From Ruminococcus sp. (lineage in GTDB: Bacteria > Bacillota > Clostridia > Oscillospirales > Ruminococcaceae): a stretch of DNA of 43,803 nucleotides. Position 1 is the stretch's first letter; each line of letters begins with the position of its first letter. Position numbers and translations under genes: made by a program. The notes beneath the pieces are model-generated. The model was not told the origin of the DNA. It ran no database searches and saw only the letters and a program-made list of their open reading frames with translations. Location of the stretch: positions 1 to 43,803 of the forward strand of contig JAFVCV010000022.1 of NCBI GenBank assembly GCA_017478965.1, given 5' to 3'. Positions 39,840 to 43,803 of this stretch are shown here, one piece after another.

Positions 39840-41933
39840 TTGAAAAACTCAGCGACCTATAAAGCCACTGACAAGATCGCCGGCTATGACTGCCGGCCCG
39901 GGATCTATACTCTCAACGGCGCATCGGCTATGCTCCATGCGGTGAATTTCACGGTCCATTCATCAAAGGCCACCGGGTGCAGCGTGGTGCTCTTCGAGCG
40001 TGGGTCTACAGAGCCGTTTGCGGTCATCCCTATACCGGATAGTTACAGGATAGTGGACACCTGGTCCATAATGATCTACGGGCTCAACATCTACGAGATC
40101 GAGTACTGCTACCGGCTTTCGGGGGAATATGCTCCGGAAAAGGGGCTGCTGTTCAACGAGAACACCAATATCCTTGACCCCTACGCCAGGGCCGTCACCG
40201 GTCAGAGCGTCTGGGGCAAGAAGTCCGGGGCGCAGGACTGCTATCATGGGCGTGTCTGTACGGACAGGTTCGAGTGGGGTAATTTCGCCAAAAAGGAAAT
40301 AGCTTTCAGCGACCTTGTGATCTATGAGCTGCACGTCAGAGGATTTACCAAGAGCCTGACTTCCGGGGTGAGGAACAACGGCACCTTCGACGGGGTCATC
40401 GAAAAGCTGCCCTACCTCAAAAGCCTTGGGGTGAATGCCATCGAGCTAATGCCTATCTTTGAGTTCGACGAGCTGTATGAGGAAAGGGAGCATGAGGGTA
40501 AAAAGCTCATGAACTACTGGGGCTACAACACTACCTGCTTTTTTGCGCCGAATACCAGCTATTCCTCTTCGGTGGAATACAACCATGAGGGGGACGAGCT
40601 GAAGACCCTTATCAGGACCTGCAACGAGAACGGTATCCTGGTGTTCCTGGACGTGGTGTTCAACCACACCTCCGAGGGCAACGAGGACGGGAAGATATTT
40701 TCATTCAAGGGCCTTGACAATAACGTTTACTATATGCTGACCCCCGAGGGTAAGTATTTCAATTTCAGCGGCTGTGGAAACACAATGAACTGCAACCATC
40801 CGGTGGTGCAGCAGTTTATTATAGACTGTCTGAGATACTGGGTGATCGAATACCGGGTGGACGGTTTCCGCTTTGATCTAGCGTCGATATTAGGCCGCAG
40901 CGAGGACGGCACGCCTATGGAGAACCCGCCCATTTTAAAGACCATCGCCTACGACCCTATCCTAAGCGGCACCAAGCTCATCGCAGAGGCCTGGGATGCA
41001 GGCGGGCTTTATCAGGTGGGGAGCTTTCCCTCATGGAACCGATGGGCGGAGTGGAACGGACGGTTCAGGGACGATCTCAGGTGCTTTTTGAAGGGCGACA
41101 ACGGTATGGCCTGGGCGGCGGTGCAAAGGCTCTCAGGCTCTAAGGACCTTTATCCCCCTGAGGCCAGGGGGGTGAATGCCTCGGTGAATTTCCTGACCTG
41201 TCATGACGGCTTCACGATGTACGACCTTTACAGCTATAACGTCAAGCACAACGAAGAAAACGGCTGGGACAACACCGACGGCGACAACAGCAATACCGGC
41301 TGGAACTGCGGCATCGAGGGCGAGACTGACGACAGTAAGATAAACGGCCTCAGGATAAGAATGGTCAAGAACGCCTTTACCGCACTGCTTTGCAGCCGGG
41401 GTGCAGTGATGTTCTTTGCAGGGGACGAGTTCTGCAACACCCAGTTTGGCAACAACAACGCATACTGTCAGGATAACGAAGTCTCATGGCTGGATTGGAG
41501 CAGGCTCAAAAAGTACAAAGAGGTCCATGACCTGGTCAGGGACCTTATCGCCTACAGAATGAAACACGATGTTATCAGACACAGCACAGTTCCCAGCTCC
41601 ATGGGTTTTCCCGACATCAGCGTCCACAACACCTACGCCTGGAACGATAAGTTCAACGACCATGACCATGTGATCGGGCTGATGTTCGCAGGAAAGGACA
41701 AAAAGGGCAATGACGACGCTGTATTCATCGGCTTCAACACCTATTGGGAGGAATGCCGTATGGAGCTGCCGTCATTGCCGGGAGATCATTACTGGGGCAT
41801 AGATTTTTACACCTATGTGCCATATAAGAAAGGCACCGACTTCGACAAAATGATACACAGGGACGAGCTGAGCTTTACCCTTAAACCCAGGTCCGCCATA
41901 GTTCTTTCAGCCAGAAGGAGAAAGCAGCCTTAA
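39840..41933 (+). CDS. Glycogen debranching enzyme / isoamylase-type GH13 (TTG start)
   Basis: The 697-aa GlgX/isoamylase-like alpha-amylase-superfamily enzyme has an N-terminal CBM48 region (about 15-140) and a GH13 barrel with ELHVRGFT, DVVFNHTSEG, the nucleophile D346 (VDGFRFDLA), acid/base E383 (LIAEAWDAG) and D456 (FLTCHDGFT). It cleaves alpha-1,6 branches of glycogen or starch-derived dextrins. There is no signal peptide, so it acts on intracellular glycogen. The only plausible start is TTG 39840, 9 nt after AGGAG; the next in-frame ATG would delete 30 conserved-looking residues. The length fits GlgX. The end overlaps the converging lipoprotein gene by 4 nt. Confidence 0.9.
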   Translation: MKNSATYKATDKIAGYDCRPGIYTLNGASAMLHAVNFTVHSSKATGCSVVLFERGSTEPFAVIPIPDSYRIVDTWSIMIYGLNIYEIEYCYRLSGEYAPEKGLLFNENTNILDPYARAVTGQSVWGKKSGAQDCYHGRVCTDRFEWGNFAKKEIAFSDLVIYELHVRGFTKSLTSGVRNNGTFDGVIEKLPYLKSLGVNAIELMPIFEFDELYEEREHEGKKLMNYWGYNTTCFFAPNTSYSSSVEYNHEGDELKTLIRTCNENGILVFLDVVFNHTSEGNEDGKIFSFKGLDNNVYYMLTPEGKYFNFSGCGNTMNCNHPVVQQFIIDCLRYWVIEYRVDGFRFDLASILGRSEDGTPMENPPILKTIAYDPILSGTKLIAEAWDAGGLYQVGSFPSWNRWAEWNGRFRDDLRCFLKGDNGMAWAAVQRLSGSKDLYPPEARGVNASVNFLTCHDGFTMYDLYSYNVKHNEENGWDNTDGDNSNTGWNCGIEGETDDSKINGLRIRMVKNAFTALLCSRGAVMFFAGDEFCNTQFGNNNAYCQDNEVSWLDWSRLKKYKEVHDLVRDLIAYRMKHDVIRHSTVPSSMGFPDISVHNTYAWNDKFNDHDHVIGLMFAGKDKKGNDDAVFIGFNTYWEECRMELPSLPGDHYWGIDFYTYVPYKKGTDFDKMIHRDELSFTLKPRSAIVLSARRRKQP

Positions 41934-42652
41934 ACGCCCATCCTGTCCCTGAACAGGTCGTAGAGGGACTTGCCCTGGTCCGCCGGGTCAAGGTCAACGT
42001 CCTTGACGTTTTGCAGCCAGGAGCTGTTTTCGTTGAGCATACGGTAGGCGATATTATGCTGCTCCCATTCGTAGGCCATGTCCTCAGGGGTCCTGTAGCC
42101 GGTAAGCTCTCTGTCGTGGATAGGGTGCTCGTCGGAAAGAGCCGTGCAGATAAGCTCGATGTCGGCACTGTTGGTTATCCTGTATGAGTCTATGACCTTC
42201 CAGTTATCATACGTATAGACAGCGCTGTAAGTTTCGCCGCCGTAGGTGAAGGCGTACCGGCTGCCTCCGCCGTCTGTGTCGTAAAGGCCGACTTCTTCAG
42301 GGGAGCTTAAAAGCTGGGGGCTATCCCCGGCCAGGCTGTCCGACAGGTCGCTGAGTGCGCCGAATGCAGTCTCAAGGTCCGGCAAAGGGTGGTCGCCGTC
42401 GTCGGGATAGCTGTCACACTGGCTGTCTTCGGCGACGCTGTCCGATCCAGAGCCTGTCTCTGATGGAACTGATACTGATGAGTTTTCTGCCGTCCCGTTT
42501 CTTCCCGGGACGGCAGTTTCCGTTTGCTCCCCATGGGAAAGGCTGCTGACTTCGGCTTCTGATATAACGCCGGAGTTTTCCTCTATCCTGCTGCCGCAGC
42601 CGGTGAGCATAATCACACACCATAGCAGCGCTGCCATATATCTTACCTTCAT
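41930..42652 (-). CDS. Hypothetical lipoprotein
   Basis: The 240-aa lipoprotein has a signal peptide with lipobox MLTGC (C19), a Ser/Glu/Asp-rich linker (about 20-85), and a C-terminal region with no recognised fold. The start is ATG 42652, overlapping the stop of a 29-codon leader ORF (ATGA), so translation is coupled; there is no good Shine-Dalgarno of its own. It converges on the debranching enzyme, sharing 4 nt. Confidence 0.75.
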   Translation of the reverse strand: MKVRYMAALLWCVIMLTGCGSRIEENSGVISEAEVSSLSHGEQTETAVPGRNGTAENSSVSVPSETGSGSDSVAEDSQCDSYPDDGDHPLPDLETAFGALSDLSDSLAGDSPQLLSSPEEVGLYDTDGGGSRYAFTYGGETYSAVYTYDNWKVIDSYRITNSADIELICTALSDEHPIHDRELTGYRTPEDMAYEWEQHNIAYRMLNENSSWLQNVKDVDLDPADQGKSLYDLFRDRMGV

Positions 42653-42738
42653 GATCCAAAGCACAGCTCCCCGCTGACCTTTATCCCTCTGACTGTCCTT
42701 ATGCTGTTTTGTTCGTTGATCTCAGATCTGTCCGGCAT
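42649..42738 (-). CDS. 29-aa leader ORF coupled to the lipoprotein gene
   Basis: On the minus strand ATG 42738 follows AGGAG by 7 nt and opens 29 codons (MPDRSEINEQ... ending ELCFGS). Its TGA overlaps the lipoprotein ATG in the classic ATGA arrangement. It is hydrophilic, with no membrane segment. The good ribosome site and exact coupling suggest it is translated; it may serve mainly to deliver ribosomes to the lipoprotein start. Confidence 0.6.
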   Translation of the reverse strand: MPDRSEINEQNSIRTVRGIKVSGELCFGS

Positions 42739-42798
42739 AGCTTTTCTCCTGTCCTGAAAAATGTACTTTTACTATAATGAGCCTTTAACCTCAAAGTT

Positions 42799-42828
42799 AT
42801 TATATCATATCCTGCCCCTTTGCGTCAA
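42799..42828 (-). promoter_or_regulatory. Promoter of the leader ORF/lipoprotein unit
   Basis: On the minus strand TTGACG (42823-42828) and TATAAT (42799-42804) are spaced 18 bp apart. Confidence 0.75.
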
Positions 42829-42863
42829 TACGGCAAAGGGTATAAATTTTCAGGCCCAGACTG

Positions 42864-42892
42864 TTGACGGCGGCGGTGAAAGGTGGTATAAT
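42864..42892 (+). promoter_or_regulatory. Promoter of the multi-pass membrane protein gene
   Basis: TTGACG (42864-42869) and TATAAT (42887-42892) are spaced 17 bp apart. The -35 box lies 35 bp from the -35 box of the divergent lipoprotein unit. Confidence 0.87.
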
Positions 42893-42928
42893 ACGGTTAG
42901 TTGAAACTTACCGAAAGGAGAGATATGA

Positions 42929-43639
42929 ATGTTAAGATCATCAGACAGATATTGCAGGCTGTTTCTGCTTCTTGGCACAGCCGCTATGCTGCTGTGCGGG
43001 GTCAGTGACTGCCTGCTTTCCTACATGGGCGAGGGGGAGCCATACGTGGTGAAAAACATGGTGAGCGCAGACATCGTGAATGTTCCTTTGTGGCATTATA
43101 GCCTGTCGTTCTTTATCGGCATACCGGCGGCTGTGTTCTATTATCTTGCAGCAGGCTCTGTCTGCCGTTACATAGGGGAAAGTGATGCAGCAGACGCAGA
43201 GGGGTGGAAAAAGGCTTACCGTTTCGGCACAGCGATGATGTCCGTAGGCATCTTCGGCATACATTCTATCTGCTGCATGGCCCTCATGGGAGTCCGTGCA
43301 GCACTGCTTTCCGGGGCGGACCCTCTGACTGCCGGAGAGATGTTTGCTCCGGCGGCTCTCATTCCCTTTGCCGTCGGGACTGTCTGGCAGACCGCAGCCG
43401 ACATTATCTCCGGGGCGGCCTATATCGCTATGGTGGTCAAGGGCGTCATACCGGTGCCGAAAAAATGGCTCATCATCGGACCCCTGTCCCTGTTTGTCAT
43501 CACGAAAGTCTTAGGCAGGACATTGACTGCCCTGACAGGGGTCAGCGCCTTTACCCACTGGCTGGCGGGTGGCGAGTCCTGGGGGATAGCGTTTATGTTC
43601 CTGTCAGTACTGAGTGTCTGGCCCCCGGAACGCCGGTGA
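42929..43639 (+). CDS. Multi-pass membrane protein of unknown function
   Basis: The 236-aa protein has about six hydrophobic segments (near residues 10-30, 57-80, 98-120, 137-160, 176-195 and 208-230) and short loops. The layout loosely resembles the DUF6796 type of clostridial membrane proteins, but I am not certain. GAAAGGAGAG precedes the ATG. It has its own promoter, and a new promoter follows it. Confidence 0.7.
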   Translation: MLRSSDRYCRLFLLLGTAAMLLCGVSDCLLSYMGEGEPYVVKNMVSADIVNVPLWHYSLSFFIGIPAAVFYYLAAGSVCRYIGESDAADAEGWKKAYRFGTAMMSVGIFGIHSICCMALMGVRAALLSGADPLTAGEMFAPAALIPFAVGTVWQTAADIISGAAYIAMVVKGVIPVPKKWLIIGPLSLFVITKVLGRTLTALTGVSAFTHWLAGGESWGIAFMFLSVLSVWPPERR

Positions 43640-43673
43640 ACGATCTGAAACAGAAATATTTACTTTTATACTG

Positions 43674-43702
43674 TTGCAAACCGGTAAGATCTGTGGTATC
43701 AT
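43674..43702 (+). promoter_or_regulatory. Promoter of the gene at the right edge
   Basis: TTGCAA (43674-43679) and TATCAT (43697-43702) are spaced 17 bp apart. Confidence 0.75.
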
Positions 43703-43746
43703 ATCATAAGACCGGGCTTTGGCCCTGAAAAGAAAAGAGTGATGAT

Positions 43747-43803
43747 ATGGATAAAACAGCTATCCCCTGCGACCCTATGGCAGGGCAGGAGGTAAAAAAC
43801 GTT
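43747..43803 (+). CDS. Unidentified gene, 5' end only
   Basis: Nineteen codons are visible (MDKTAIPCDPMAGQEVKNV) before the window ends. AGAGTGATGAT lies upstream of the ATG and a promoter lies 45 nt away. The fragment is hydrophilic at its start and too short to identify. Confidence 0.55.
   Translation, partial: MDKTAIPCDPMAGQEVKNV

Noticed and set aside
1-43803. CRISPR array, insertion sequence or complete prophage
   Set aside because: No regularly spaced repeats, transposase genes or phage structural genes were seen; mobile signals are limited to the first 470 bp.

Overview
The window looks like chromosome of an anaerobic, endospore-lineage Clostridia, most likely Oscillospiraceae and probably Ruminococcus. 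The evidence is a complete SpoIIP, the dgt-like/dnaG/rpoD cluster in the Clostridia order, a SUF-type Fe-S system in the order C-B-D-S-U, ferredoxin-linked 2-oxoacid chemistry, a flavodiiron protein, a wall-polymer ABC exporter, heavy use of AGG/AGA and ATA codons, and many near-consensus TTGACA-17-TATAAT promoters. The genus call is an inference; no 16S gene is present.

Layout. 1-530: the edge of a mobile region, with the 3' end of a large serine recombinase, a 3' remnant of a tyrosine integrase, integrase-style repeats, and then tRNA-Glu and tRNA-Met on the minus strand. 1.1-4.1 kb: a YdcF-like protein, an unannotated 50-aa membrane protein, a leaderless VanY-like carboxypeptidase and spoIIP. 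4.2-9.2 kb: the sufCBDSU operon. 9.2-10.8 kb: a polysaccharide/teichoic-acid ABC exporter (minus). 11.1-12.2 kb: a flavodiiron protein. 12.3-17.6 kb (minus): an ECF sigma factor with its membrane partner, then galK-orf-trmB-orf. 17.9-22.6 kb: an indolepyruvate:ferredoxin oxidoreductase / phenylacetate-CoA ligase / ACT operon, followed at 22.9 kb by an 8Fe ferredoxin behind an array of palindromes. 23.3-29.1 kb: an OmpR-type two-component system followed by a VTC-domain polyphosphate polymerase, a DUF4956 membrane protein and a beta-helix lipoprotein. 29.2-35.9 kb: rpmE with a structured leader, yigZ, dgt-like, dnaG, rpoD, an Rrf2 regulator and a membrane-anchored GH25 protein. 36.1-39.6 kb: a compact five-gene operon (small membrane protein, zinc-ribbon/pseudokinase-like protein, VWA protein, PurA/PurZ-like synthetase, zinc-ribbon protein). 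39.8-43.8 kb: a glycogen-debranching GH13, a lipoprotein coupled to a 29-codon leader ORF, and a multi-pass membrane protein; the last gene runs off the end.

How the genes fit together. The suf operon, the Rrf2 regulator with four cysteines, the 2[4Fe-4S] ferredoxin and IOR form an Fe-S/ferredoxin theme. The IOR-ligase-ACT operon can be read in reverse as reductive carboxylation of arylacetates to aryl-pyruvates, a route known physiologically in rumen ruminococci. The two-component pair sits directly upstream of a promoter that has a good -10, no -35 and 11-bp spaced TTAAG repeats, so it plausibly activates the VTC/DUF4956/beta-helix operon.

The best candidate for an undescribed system is the five-gene operon at 36.1-39.6 kb. 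It joins a degenerate kinase-like protein, a MIDAS-containing VWA protein and a divergent adenylosuccinate-synthetase homologue whose motifs differ from housekeeping PurA.
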